From: JBBIND01 sp037444075
Lineage (GTDB): Bacteria; Acidobacteriota; Terriglobia; Bryobacterales; Bryobacteraceae
Reading direction: 5' to 3'
Length of the DNA stretch: 12,936 nucleotides
Assembly: GCA_037444075.1 (NCBI GenBank)
Contig: JBBIND010000093.1
Location: 1-12,936 of the forward strand
In this document: positions 1 through 7,488 of the stretch, piece after piece
How positions within the stretch are numbered: the first letter of the stretch is position 1
How the letters are laid out: each line of letters opens with the position of its first letter
The notes under the pieces: model-generated
Database searches by the model: none
What the model was told of the DNA's origin: nothing
What the model saw: only the letters and a program-made list of their open reading frames with translations
Translations under genes and position numbers: made by a program

Positions 1-697
1 AGGGGCGAAACGCGGTCTGCCCATTACTATAACTTGTAAAGTAACTTTCGGATAAGTCGTAGTCGGCATGCGGCAGATATATGTCCGCATGGCGGTAGCC
101 CTGGTTCAGAAACAATAACTTGCCCGGGCCCAGCGCGCGGCGCAGGCGTCCCAGGAAATCACCTTGCAGGCGGTTGTAGTCCGCGCCAGGGTGACGGCGC
201 TTGAACTCGCGCTGTACCGCCGGCGGAAGCTGTTCCCATCCGAGAGTGTCAAAGAACAAGCCGTCGTAGCCGGATGTCTGCAGTTTGGAGCTGAGTTGCT
301 CCGCGCGCCGCTCGGCCATGTTCGAGCTGGCAAAGTCGTACCACAGGGCAGCCTTTCCGGGTTCTGCGGCGCCTCCGCCTTCCGGGCGGCTGTTGAGGAG
401 CCAGTCCGCGGCGTTGCCCCGTACCGTGCGCTGCCAATCTAGCGGCGCCGAGACAGGGTCATCGGGGTAGAAAGCCGAAATCCACTCGTAAGCAATCAGG
501 CGCGCGACGCCCTTGCGCAGCACCTGCGTCTCGTAGGAGGATAGCACCGCCCCGGTGACGAGCACTTCGAAACCCGTGTACCACGCTCGCAAAGCTGGGC
601 TGAAGATGGCTTCATAGTGAAAAGCGGCGCCGCGCCGGGCAATCGTCGCAGCGGAAGCCATCGTTCCCGCCAGTGCCAGAAAACTGCGGCGGCGCAT
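1..697 (-). CDS. Secreted TIM-barrel glycoside-hydrolase-like protein (C-terminus missing)
   Basis: The frame is open from an ATG at 697 to the left edge, giving 232 residues without a stop; the C-terminus lies outside the window. The N-terminus MRRRSFLALAG has a twin-arginine pattern (RRxFL) followed by a short hydrophobic stretch, so export by Tat is likely. Residues 143-151 read GYDGLFFDT, the aspartate-bearing beta-strand typical of the TM1410/GH114-like barrel families. Residues 204-209 (LLFLNQ) and 214-218 (DLSES, with E217) look like later barrel strands carrying a second acidic residue. A GGAGA ribosome site at 707-711 lies 9 bases before the ATG and supports this start. The gene lies 72 bases downstream of the GH114 gene on the same strand, so the two are probably one transcript. 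I infer a role in cleaving or trimming the polymer made by the neighbouring Pel-like operon. The exact family is uncertain; the alternative is a non-catalytic or differently specific barrel. Confidence 0.72.
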   Translation of the reverse strand, partial: MRRRSFLALAGTMASAATIARRGAAFHYEAIFSPALRAWYTGFEVLVTGAVLSSYETQVLRKGVARLIAYEWISAFYPDDPVSAPLDWQRTVRGNAADWLLNSRPEGGGAAEPGKAALWYDFASSNMAERRAEQLSSKLQTSGYDGLFFDTLGWEQLPPAVQREFKRRHPGADYNRLQGDFLGRLRRALGPGKLLFLNQGYRHADIYLPHADYDLSESYFTSYSNGQTAFRP

Positions 698-706
698 CAG
701 ATGCGC

Positions 707-711
707 TCTCC
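707..711 (-). promoter_or_regulatory. Ribosome binding site of the partial TIM-barrel gene
   Basis: On the minus strand this reads GGAGA, 9 bases before the ATG at 697-695. It fixes the start of a gene that runs off the left edge. Confidence 0.55.
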
Positions 712-769
712 GTCCGCGCTCGCCTCGGACTGCGCTCCGCGGCTTGGTGTGGTCTGTGTCATGCCTGTT

Positions 770-2305
770 TCAGCGTCTGCCAACACTCATGGTAACGCCA
801 GGCTGGCTTTCGACGCCGGCGGCTCGGATCACCAAGGGAACTGAGGCAGCGTCCGGCATGTCCTCGGGCACGCTGACATTGACCTGCATCAAGCCAGCGA
901 CGAAGCCGGGCGCGGCGCCCGCATACTGTACGCGCGCGTCTCTACCTCCAATGGTGGCTGTGACGGGATGGATGAGTTTTGGAAGTTCTCCCGTCATCAC
1001 TGCGCCGTCCGGTACCCGTGGCGTCAGCGCCCCTGCGCCAGCCACGTAGACGGCTATCACGGAGCCCGCCGCAGCGGGGTTCTCGGCGGAATTCACTGAG
1101 CCGTTTTCGTTCACTAGGGCCGCAGGGCCGCTCCCGTTTCCGGCCTTAGTGAAAACGCCCGGGGAAGTTTGCGCGACAGGCCGGGACAGGATGTCTGAGA
1201 GGTGGTCCCTATATCTGAGTTGGACGTCCACGCGTGTCTTGCCATCCACGCCGAACGGCACGATGGCATTAACCTGGTCAGCCCGGACAAACAACAGCGG
1301 CGCGGCGAGCCCATCATAGTAGACTCGTACGCCCTCCAGTTCGCTGCTCACTCTGCCCGCACTGTCCAACCGTAACGCAGCGGCTGCGGCGGGTCCCAGG
1401 TTCCGGCCGAAAATCGACACGATGGCGCCGGGAGCGAGAGGCGCCGGCAGGAAACTGGCGCCGTGCGTAACCTCCCGCAGTGCCACTCCGGGACTGGACC
1501 GGCACGGCACGCGATAAGCGTCCAGCGAGAGGTTCTTCTTCAACGAATTGAAGTTCAGGGCGTTGGCTTGCGCGCAGAATGTTGCCGGATCGCCCACATA
1601 CTCAACATGGAACACGGCCTTGCCCGCCTCCACAAAGGGTTGCAGTTTGTGGCATTCCCTGTACTGGAAGCACTCCTCATTCATGGCCCAGTCGTAGTGG
1701 GGCAGGAGATCCCGCACTTGATCCAGGTTGTTCTTCAAGCCAATGGACAGCCCGCGCCGGTGAGCCGCCTCAGCCAGAAAAAGGTTGTAGCGGAGCTGAT
1801 CGGAGTAAGTCAGGGGGAAACCAGACCGGTTGACGTAAGCGTCGATGTTATCCGGCTCGACGGCGTCGAACCCTTTGGCCTTGCAAAGATCCAGGCGTGC
1901 CTCCATCAATGGCCCCAACACATCCAGACGCCGTATGTCCAGCCAGCGCTCATCCGGCCAGCCGTCAAGAGTATTGCCTTTGATCGAATCAGGGAAAAGT
2001 CCTGCGTCGGGTCGCCACCTCTCGAAGCTGCCGGCACTGAGGTAGCAAATAACCCGGCGGCCACGGGATCTAAGCTCGGCCACCTGCGCGGCCGTGACGT
2101 CGAACAAATCCACGTCGAACACATCTGCTTCCACGCTCATGTCCAGGCGTCCGGTCAGCTGCCATTGCCAGGTCGTGTTCGGGGCAGGCTTCCACATGGC
2201 CGGCGCTTGCGCATGCAGATGCGAGCCGCTCACGCCTAGAGCCAAGGCCACCACAAGCGCCCACAAAGGAGTCCGTTGCTTCCTGCGTAGCTGGCCGGAC
2301 TTCAC
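770..2305 (-). CDS. Secreted GH114 endo-alpha-1,4-polygalactosaminidase fused to a TIGR03437 domain
   Basis: This 511-residue protein probably cleaves alpha-1,4-linked galactosamine polymers outside the cytoplasm. Residues 1-32 form a Sec signal peptide (basic RRKQR, a hydrophobic core, then HLHA before the mature end). Residues about 37-268 resemble GH114 (family of fungal Ega3): VICYLSAGSFERWRPD at 85-100, GFDAVEPDNID at 145-155 and MNEECFQY at 208-215. D152 and E210/E211 are the likely acidic active-site residues. Residues about 273-508 match the acidobacterial TIGR03437 domain: HGASF, APGAIVSIFGRNLG, LEGVRVYYDGLAAPLLFV and QVNAIVPFGVDG. I chose the GTG start at 2305 because GGCGGAG lies 5 bases upstream and the signal peptide follows at once. 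An in-frame ATG at 2617 would add 104 arginine-rich residues ahead of the signal, which is unlikely. The gene diverges from the deacetylase operon, so the hydrolase can be expressed separately from synthesis. The GH114 call is confident; polymer identity is inferred. Confidence 0.86.
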   Translation of the reverse strand: MKSGQLRRKQRTPLWALVVALALGVSGSHLHAQAPAMWKPAPNTTWQWQLTGRLDMSVEADVFDVDLFDVTAAQVAELRSRGRRVICYLSAGSFERWRPDAGLFPDSIKGNTLDGWPDERWLDIRRLDVLGPLMEARLDLCKAKGFDAVEPDNIDAYVNRSGFPLTYSDQLRYNLFLAEAAHRRGLSIGLKNNLDQVRDLLPHYDWAMNEECFQYRECHKLQPFVEAGKAVFHVEYVGDPATFCAQANALNFNSLKKNLSLDAYRVPCRSSPGVALREVTHGASFLPAPLAPGAIVSIFGRNLGPAAAAALRLDSAGRVSSELEGVRVYYDGLAAPLLFVRADQVNAIVPFGVDGKTRVDVQLRYRDHLSDILSRPVAQTSPGVFTKAGNGSGPAALVNENGSVNSAENPAAAGSVIAVYVAGAGALTPRVPDGAVMTGELPKLIHPVTATIGGRDARVQYAGAAPGFVAGLMQVNVSVPEDMPDAASVPLVIRAAGVESQPGVTMSVGRR

Positions 2306-2310
2306 ATAGT

Positions 2311-2317
2311 CTCCGCC
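2311..2317 (-). promoter_or_regulatory. Ribosome binding site deciding the GTG start of the GH114 gene
   Basis: The minus strand reads GGCGGAG followed by ACTAT and then GTG. The 5-base spacing supports the GTG at 2305 over the upstream in-frame ATG at 2617. Confidence 0.6.
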
Positions 2318-2671
2318 GCTACCTACACGACGGGCCGCGGGTGCTCCCGTGTCGGCGTGGGCGTGCCAAACGCGCGCGAGACGGTCAGCGCCCGCAGGCG
2401 ATTCTTGGCGTCCCGCGGAGTCCCTGGCAGTCTTGGAATGAAGGACCGCAATACTGCCACGCGCAGTCTCCCTTTTCGCGCCGCTCCGCCGGGGCAGGAC
2501 GTAATCCCGATTGCTCCCGGCATTGTGCCGACGGCGTACCTGTCCGGAACTGTGAAAACGACTCCCGTGCGGTCCATTTGTTAACCGTCTGCGGGGACGC
2601 GATTGCAGCATGCGCACCTCTATTCTATTTATTGGCTTACACTACTCTGCGAAAAAGTCAATTCCTGGCGA

Positions 2672-2690
2672 GTACTCTCAGGAGGAGTAC
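2672..2690. repeat. Inverted repeat GTACTC-N7-GAGTAC, possible operator
   Basis: GTACTC at 2672-2677 and GAGTAC at 2685-2690 are perfect 6-base inverted arms separated by 7 bases. The dyad sits in the AT-richer part of the divergent control region, where a dimeric regulator could bind. It is too short, and has no T-run, to be a terminator. Function is inferred. Confidence 0.35.
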
Positions 2691-2864
2691 CGGGTTTTGC
2701 TTTTCCAGTACCCTTAGTACGCCGGTAACGGAACCTCTCGATGTCTTCACGCCGATTCCGTGCAGTGTACCGGCGAAATGCCCCGATTCGTGCTGCCGGC
2801 GCACTGGCTCGCACCTCCGGACGAGGCTCTGACGGTAAACCTGCCAGCGCTAACATGCAAAAAG

Positions 2865-2874
2865 GTACCGGTAC
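2865..2874. repeat. 10-base perfect palindrome GTACCGGTAC
   Basis: This self-complementary decamer lies about 125 bases before the deacetylase start and just upstream of an AT-rich stretch. It shares the GTAC core with the dyad at 2672-2690. It could be a regulator site, but a 10-base palindrome can also occur by chance. Confidence 0.25.
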
Positions 2875-2984
2875 GACTGGACTGCTTATAACTTCTAGTT
2901 TGTTACTGTGTGGGTGTCCGGTCCTATTGATAAGTAGGTGATCCCGCTGTATTCTGAACCTAGCTCTGAGGCGGACGCATCACT

Positions 2985-2991
2985 AAGGAGG
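2985..2991 (+). promoter_or_regulatory. Strong ribosome binding site of the deacetylase gene
   Basis: AAGGAGG lies 7 bases before the GTG at 2999. The next in-frame ATG, at 3011, would be 19 bases away, so the GTG is the start. This is the strongest Shine-Dalgarno sequence I saw in the window and fits the first gene of an operon. Confidence 0.8.
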
Positions 2992-2998
2992 AACATCC

Positions 2999-4945
2999 GT
3001 GAATTTGATTATGAGAAGAGTACTTAGCCTTTGCTTCCTGGCCGCCGTAGTTCTGATGCCCGGCGTGCAAGCGCAGACCTCCAACACCAGCGCGTCTATT
3101 CCGTTTCCGCTCGACATGCGGTTGCTGGTGCTGACAGGCGACGGGAGCGAACCCGGCTACGCTGCCTTGCGCTCCTTCCTGGACCATATTGGCATCCCGT
3201 ACCACGCGGTGATCACGAAGACCTCCGAGATCCCACAACTGGAGATTGGCAGTGGAACCGCCCGCAGGGGACTCTACTATGGCGTGATTCTGGCGACGGG
3301 AGATCTGGTTTTCCTTGGCTCGAACGGATGGACCTCGAACGTCAGCCAGGAGGCCTGGAATCGCCTCGATGCCTACGTCCGCGACTATCGCGTGCGCACG
3401 CTCGTCTACTATACGTGGGGTAATACGCGCTATGGGCTCCAGGGTGCAGCCCTGCCAAACCAACCGACGCAAATCAGCTTCGTGGAGCCCGCCGCGAGCC
3501 CAATCTTCTGGTACCTTCAACGCAGTAACCCGATTCCTCTCCAATATGCCTGGGTATTTGGGGTTGCGCCCTATGCCGGGCAAAACGAAACAACGGTGCC
3601 GTTCCTGATGGCCGGCGACAGTGTTGTGGGCGTTTTGCACCGGAAGCCTGACGGGCGCGAGTACATGGCTCTTGCCGTGGACAACAACCCGCTTCTGACG
3701 CATTCTTTGCTTCTCAACTACGGGCTGTTCAATTGGGTCACGCGGGGGGTATTTCTCGGATCACGACGCCTCTACCTTTCTCCGCAGAGCGACGACTTGT
3801 TCCTGGCGAATCATCTGTTTGATGCTCGCCCACAATGTGCGCCGGCGAACTTCGTATGGAATCCCCAATATGAACCGCCGCCGGAGTGTCCCACTTTGCG
3901 CCTGAGCGGCGCGGACTTTCTTACCCTGAAATCCTGGCAAGACGCGGTTCGCCGTAACCCGCAAACGGGAACGTTCCGCACGGCCATCGCTTACAACGGG
4001 TACGGCACCACCGAGGAAGGGGGCGCCCCGAAGAAGGACGAACTAACCAAAGAGGCCAAGGACGAGGCTAAACACTTTTACTGGGTGAACCACACATATG
4101 ACCACCGCAACCTTGACTGCTATGAGGTGCGTAACAACAGGTGTGTGGAGGCGAACTACGCTCAGTCCCGCTTTCAAATCCTGGAGAACATCAAAGTCGC
4201 TGAGAATCTGAAGTTACCGCTGGACACAGCAAGTATGGTGCCTCCTGCAATCTCCGGATTGACCAACCAGAACTTTCTCAGGGCCGCCAGCCAATTGGGA
4301 ATTCGCTATCTGGTGTCAGACACGTCGAGGCCCGAAGGTCAACCTGCCACGCCGAACACTGGAATCCTGGTGCCGGGCCATAACATACTGCTTGTACCAC
4401 GCAGACCAACAAACATTTTCTACAACGTGACCACAGCATGGACGGGCGTACCGGGCTCTGAGCCGGATGCTTACAACTACTTTTACGGTCCAGGCGGCCT
4501 GTTTGGCACGTTCTTCACGGAGCGGCAGACATATGGCCAAATTATTGACCGGGAAAGTGACGCCTTACGAACGTACATGTTGCGTTATGAGTTGTATCCA
4601 CTGATGTTCCACCAAACCAACCACCATGACTACGCAGCACGCTTGTCGTTGTACAGTGACGTGATCACAGCCGGCATCAACAAAGTAACCCGGCACACGA
4701 CGCTGCCGATCCTTACGTTGCAGCAATCGGAAATCGGCAAACTGCTGGAAGAGCGGATGTCTTATAACGAGTCGGGTGCAAGAGCCGTCCTGATGCCAGG
4801 CGTTGGCATTCAACTGAGCGTAGGCAAGGCCGCGGTAGTTCCCCTCACCGGGGTCTGTGTGGGGACCTGCGAATCGTACGGGGGCCAGCGTCTATCGCGC
4901 CTGACAATGCAGGCAGGTCAGACGCGGATCATCCCCATCCAGTGA
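2999..4945 (+). CDS. Secreted Agd3-like (CE18-type) polysaccharide deacetylase
   Basis: This 648-residue protein probably removes acetyl groups from an N-acetylgalactosamine-containing polymer in the periplasm or at the cell surface. Residues 1-25 are a signal peptide ending in PGVQA. Residues about 38-250 form an N-terminal domain (RLLVLTGDGSEPGYAALRSF, then GIPYHAVI) placed where Agd3 carries its CBM87-type domain. The catalytic part begins with LYLSPQSDDLFL; D265 and D266 fit the base and metal-ligand aspartates. HTYDH at 365-369 gives the HxxxH metal ligands. MFHQTNHH at 536-543 supplies a late histidine. This arrangement matches fungal Agd3 better than the CE4 motif TFDD or PelA, and no GH barrel is attached. 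The GTG start has a strong ribosome site. It is the first gene of the six-gene operon; the channel gene starts 26 bases after its stop. The call rests on motif reading; substrate is inferred from PelF/PelG and GH114 nearby. Confidence 0.8.
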   Translation: MNLIMRRVLSLCFLAAVVLMPGVQAQTSNTSASIPFPLDMRLLVLTGDGSEPGYAALRSFLDHIGIPYHAVITKTSEIPQLEIGSGTARRGLYYGVILATGDLVFLGSNGWTSNVSQEAWNRLDAYVRDYRVRTLVYYTWGNTRYGLQGAALPNQPTQISFVEPAASPIFWYLQRSNPIPLQYAWVFGVAPYAGQNETTVPFLMAGDSVVGVLHRKPDGREYMALAVDNNPLLTHSLLLNYGLFNWVTRGVFLGSRRLYLSPQSDDLFLANHLFDARPQCAPANFVWNPQYEPPPECPTLRLSGADFLTLKSWQDAVRRNPQTGTFRTAIAYNGYGTTEEGGAPKKDELTKEAKDEAKHFYWVNHTYDHRNLDCYEVRNNRCVEANYAQSRFQILENIKVAENLKLPLDTASMVPPAISGLTNQNFLRAASQLGIRYLVSDTSRPEGQPATPNTGILVPGHNILLVPRRPTNIFYNVTTAWTGVPGSEPDAYNYFYGPGGLFGTFFTERQTYGQIIDRESDALRTYMLRYELYPLMFHQTNHHDYAARLSLYSDVITAGINKVTRHTTLPILTLQQSEIGKLLEERMSYNESGARAVLMPGVGIQLSVGKAAVVPLTGVCVGTCESYGGQRLSRLTMQAGQTRIIPIQ

Positions 4946-4960
4946 TGAGCGCCGCTGAGG

Positions 4961-4965
4961 TGAGG
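4961..4965 (+). promoter_or_regulatory. Ribosome binding site deciding the start of the channel gene
   Basis: TGAGG lies 6 bases before the ATG at 4972. In-frame GTG (4942) and ATG (4945) overlap the previous stop but lack such a site, and they would put ten or nine extra residues before the signal peptide. Confidence 0.5.
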
Positions 4966-4971
4966 CTAAGC

Positions 4972-6273
4972 ATGGGTAAGTTGTGCGTTTTGGCCGCCGC
5001 GCTGATGTTTGGCCAGGTCCCTGTTGCGGCGCAGTTGTTGCCACTTGAACGGGCTTTGGAGCGGGCGGCGGCGCGGGCGACACTCGAAGAGGCGCGTCTG
5101 GCCGTAGCCAGAGGCCAACTGGCGGTAGCCCACAGCGTGGCGAAGAGCAGGCTGGATCTGCGGCCCCAACTGGGTCCGCTAGCATTCTCCAACCCCGTGC
5201 TGCTGGCGTTGAATCTGGGCGCCAGCCTGGTGTGGCAACGCCAGCACGATGCAGCGTTCTATCCTCAAGCCGCCGAACTCGACCTGATGTCAGCGGAGCT
5301 GGCTTTGGCGCGGGCCCGGCGGCACACCGAATTCGAGGCTGCTGAGCTTTACTTCCAGTTGCTGGACGCCCAGCAAGCCGTGGAGAAACTGAACACCTAT
5401 CTCGAGGGTGGACGCCACGACAGCGATTGGATGGACCAGCGGCTGGGCATTAACCTGGCATCCAGACTCGACCGGGCCACGGCGCGGGCGCATCTGCTGG
5501 ACCTTGAGATGGGGCATGCCGAGGCCATGTCCCGCCGAAGGCTGGCGGCGCTGCGTTTGGCCGAGGTACTCGGCGCCGAGACTGACGCCGAGACTCTGAT
5601 TGTGGAGGAACCGCAGTGGGTAGGCGCCCTGGCTGAGAAGCCCTTGCTGGCGCTTGACAACTTCACGGAACAGGCTCTGGAACGGCGTTCCGAGTTGCGC
5701 CTGCTGCGGGAGCGGATTTCCTTGCTGGCTGGCAAGCTGCCTCCATCCAGGCGTTTCGCGTTGGATTCGCTGGCAGCCGGATATGCGCACATCGGCGACG
5801 CGCCGGGCGGTGTGGGCATCGGCACAAGCGGTTTCCTGCTCGGCGGGCACACCGGGCGCGGTGACCTGAATCTGCGGATTCCGCTGCGGAAAACCGGCCA
5901 CGCGGAAGCCTACCAGCAAATGCTGTCAGCCAAGATCCTGCTTCTGGCTTTGGATCTTGACCGGGCCGAGCAGGAGACGCGGCACGAAGTCAGTGTGGCG
6001 CACGCGCTGGTTCAGGCTTCCGGCCAGAAGGTCCGCATTGCGGACCGCAGGTTGGCCTCGGCCGCGGAAGCCCTCGAGGTTACGACGGAGCGCTTCGAGC
6101 ACGGGCTGGAGGGTTGGGGTTCGGTAAGGCAGGCAAGGCTGGAGCTTCTGCGCGCCGAGGGTTTGCGCGCGCAATCCAACGCCGCGCTGATGGCGAATCT
6201 GGTGAAGTTGCTGAGCTGCGCTGACATGCTGGAGCCGGCAGGCGAGCGGACTTCGTCAGCATCGGGTAGGTGA
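4972..6273 (+). CDS. TolC-type outer-membrane efflux/export channel
   Basis: This 433-residue protein probably forms the outer-membrane exit duct for the polymer or a related substrate. Residues 1-20 are a clean signal peptide (MGKLCVLAAALMFGQVPVAA). The rest is rich in long amphipathic helices with heptad-like Ala/Leu/Arg/Glu spacing in two halves, as in the outer membrane efflux protein family (PF02321). Examples are AELALARARRHTEFEAAELY and, near the C-terminus, VRIADRRLASAAEALEVTTE and the RFEHGLEGWGSVRQARLEL stretch typical of these channels. Between the halves lie glycine-rich segments (residues about 278-305) that may be membrane strands. Length is normal for TolC-like proteins. The ATG at 4972 is preferred for its ribosome site and signal peptide. 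The adaptor gene begins 3 bases after its stop. In Pseudomonas Pel loci this role belongs to PelB/PelC, which I do not see here. Confidence 0.82.
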   Translation: MGKLCVLAAALMFGQVPVAAQLLPLERALERAAARATLEEARLAVARGQLAVAHSVAKSRLDLRPQLGPLAFSNPVLLALNLGASLVWQRQHDAAFYPQAAELDLMSAELALARARRHTEFEAAELYFQLLDAQQAVEKLNTYLEGGRHDSDWMDQRLGINLASRLDRATARAHLLDLEMGHAEAMSRRRLAALRLAEVLGAETDAETLIVEEPQWVGALAEKPLLALDNFTEQALERRSELRLLRERISLLAGKLPPSRRFALDSLAAGYAHIGDAPGGVGIGTSGFLLGGHTGRGDLNLRIPLRKTGHAEAYQQMLSAKILLLALDLDRAEQETRHEVSVAHALVQASGQKVRIADRRLASAAEALEVTTERFEHGLEGWGSVRQARLELLRAEGLRAQSNAALMANLVKLLSCADMLEPAGERTSSASGR

Positions 6274-6276
6274 ACC

Positions 6277-7488
6277 ATGTCGGATCGACCAAAGTCCATG
6301 CGTGTCCGGGTGGGGGGAGGCCAGTCGGAACGCGCGTCCATCAGCGCCTCCCGCTCCGTCGCCGTTTTCGTGATCGTCCTGGCTCTGGCGACCTTAGTGC
6401 TACGGATCCTGGACCTTCCGCAGATGGTGCGCGCGGGATCCGCCGCGCCCCAGGCGTGGTCTTCGGTGGGGCTATGGCTGACGGCTTCCAAAGCAAGGCG
6501 AACAGGCACGTCATTGCCGGCCAAGATCAATCCTCACCTGGTATTCAGCATAGGGGCCGAAACGTACGCCCGGGTGGGAAGCGTGATGGTAGCGCCGGGC
6601 GCTTCCGTGCAAAGCGGGCAGGTATTGGCTGTCCTCGAAAACCCGGACCTGATTGCCGAGCGCCAACGCGTCCAGCTCCGGCTCAAGCTGGCGGAAAAGC
6701 AATTGCAGGCGCTGGAGTCAGCCGGGCAGGGCGGGCTGCGGCTGCGAATCCAGCGGGAGCAATACCGTGGCGCCGCCAGAGCCTGGCAGGCGGCGCAAAC
6801 GCGTTCGAGCGATTACTCTTCAGCGGAAAACGAACGCTCTCACGCCACGGCCAAGGCTAAACTGGAAAGATACCGCGGACTGCTGGAGCGTCAACTGATT
6901 ACAGCCCCCGAGTTTGAGGCCGTCCGGCGTGAGGAGCGCAATGAAGCTCGCCTGCTGCGTGAAGCCCAGGACCGCGTCGTCCACCTCAAGTCGGAAGCTG
7001 AGTCCGCGGAGTCGAACCTGCGCCTCGCCCAGATGCACTTGGACCTGCTCGAGGGGACCGATCTGCCCGTGGCGAGGATGGCTTTCGAGGAGGCGCTGGC
7101 TGCCTTTCGCGCCGTCACCAGGAAGATTGAAACCCTCACCGTCGTTTCCCCGCGGGCTGGAACCGTGTTGCAGGCGAATGTTCAACCCGGCGATCGCGTC
7201 TGGGAGGGCACGGCGATGTTTCAGTTAGCCGATCTGACCAGACTGGATCTCGTGGTTCCTGTTACGGCCAGCATGGCGAAAGTGATTACGCCTGGCAGCG
7301 ATGTCAAGGTGCGTCTTCCTACCGAACCCCCCACGGAATTGCTGGCCGCCGTTTCCAGCCGTGTGCTGATCCCGGATCCGCAACAGCAATCCTACCTGGT
7401 GAGGGTCACCATACCCAATCCCGATCCTTCCACAGTGCTGGTTGGCCTGGAGGGCGCCGTCGAGTTCCTCCACGGAGAGAAGCGTTGA
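6277..7488 (+). CDS. HlyD/RND-type periplasmic adaptor (membrane fusion protein)
   Basis: This 403-residue protein probably bridges the inner-membrane exporter to the TolC-like channel. It has a cytoplasmic N-terminus, one membrane anchor (residues about 27-45, VAVFVIVLALATLVLRIL) and a periplasmic body. The biotinyl-lipoyl domain is split: ARVGSVMVAPGASVQSGQVL at about 98-117 and SPRAGTVLQANVQPGDRVWE at 291-310. Between them residues 125-285 form a long coiled-coil hairpin rich in Glu, Arg, Ala and Leu. A beta-barrel domain follows to the C-terminus. It lies 3 bases after the channel gene (TGAACCATG), with AGGTGA overlapping the preceding stop as a ribosome site. Its stop overlaps the TTG start of pelF. 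No ABC, RND or MFS pump gene lies beside it, so its natural inner-membrane partner may be PelG or the downstream membrane protein; this is inference. Confidence 0.85.
   Translation: MSDRPKSMRVRVGGGQSERASISASRSVAVFVIVLALATLVLRILDLPQMVRAGSAAPQAWSSVGLWLTASKARRTGTSLPAKINPHLVFSIGAETYARVGSVMVAPGASVQSGQVLAVLENPDLIAERQRVQLRLKLAEKQLQALESAGQGGLRLRIQREQYRGAARAWQAAQTRSSDYSSAENERSHATAKAKLERYRGLLERQLITAPEFEAVRREERNEARLLREAQDRVVHLKSEAESAESNLRLAQMHLDLLEGTDLPVARMAFEEALAAFRAVTRKIETLTVVSPRAGTVLQANVQPGDRVWEGTAMFQLADLTRLDLVVPVTASMAKVITPGSDVKVRLPTEPPTELLAAVSSRVLIPDPQQQSYLVRVTIPNPDPSTVLVGLEGAVEFLHGEKR
7474..7479 (+). promoter_or_regulatory. Ribosome binding site deciding the TTG start of pelF
   Basis: GGAGAG lies 5 bases before the TTG at 7485, which overlaps the adaptor stop as TTGA. 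The hallmark PelF N-terminus follows directly, so the TTG start is well supported. Confidence 0.6.

Larger units (their letters stand above)
2306..2998. promoter_or_regulatory. Divergent control region between the hydrolase and biosynthesis operons
   Basis: This 693-base stretch separates two oppositely transcribed units and holds no convincing gene. Positions 2306-2610 are GC-rich, and the short frames in them lack ribosome sites and recognisable domains. Around 2620-2720 and 2880-2960 the AT content rises, as expected for promoters. On the minus strand there is a TTGACT (2656-2661) and a TAGAAT (2622-2627), but their spacing of 28 bases is too wide for one sigma-70 promoter. On the plus strand TTGTTA (2900-2905) is followed 17 bases later by a poor CCTATT (2923-2928). 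Palindromic GTAC-containing motifs cluster at 2672-2874 and may be regulator sites. I saw no riboswitch. Control of both operons from here is inferred from gene orientation only. Confidence 0.5.

Noticed and set aside
1463..2239. 258-residue open frame antisense to the GH114 gene
   Set aside because: It lies wholly opposite a well-supported gene, has no ribosome site or domain, and is a usual product of third-position GC bias.
2323..2577. Small minus-strand open frame of 84 residues in the divergent region
   Set aside because: No ribosome site, no recognisable domain, and composition like random GC-rich DNA.
2306..2617. Upstream in-frame extension of the GH114 gene to an ATG at 2617
   Set aside because: It adds 104 arginine-rich residues without any recognisable domain in front of a good signal peptide, and the GTG at 2305 has a well-placed ribosome site.
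2341..2832. Plus-strand open frame of 163 residues in the divergent region
   Set aside because: It has no convincing ribosome site or domain, is arginine- and cysteine-rich as chance frames are, and spans the AT-richer promoter-like DNA.
2306..2998. A c-di-GMP or other riboswitch upstream of either operon
   Set aside because: I could not find the conserved core sequences or a convincing paired structure; a covariance-model search would decide it.
2999..4945. PelA itself
   Set aside because: There is no N-terminal glycoside hydrolase barrel, and the deacetylase motifs follow the Agd3 pattern (SPQSDD and HTYDH) rather than the CE4 type.
5290..5919. 209-residue open frame antisense to the TolC-like gene
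   Set aside because: It is a shadow of the real gene in GC-rich DNA, with no signal, domain or ribosome site.
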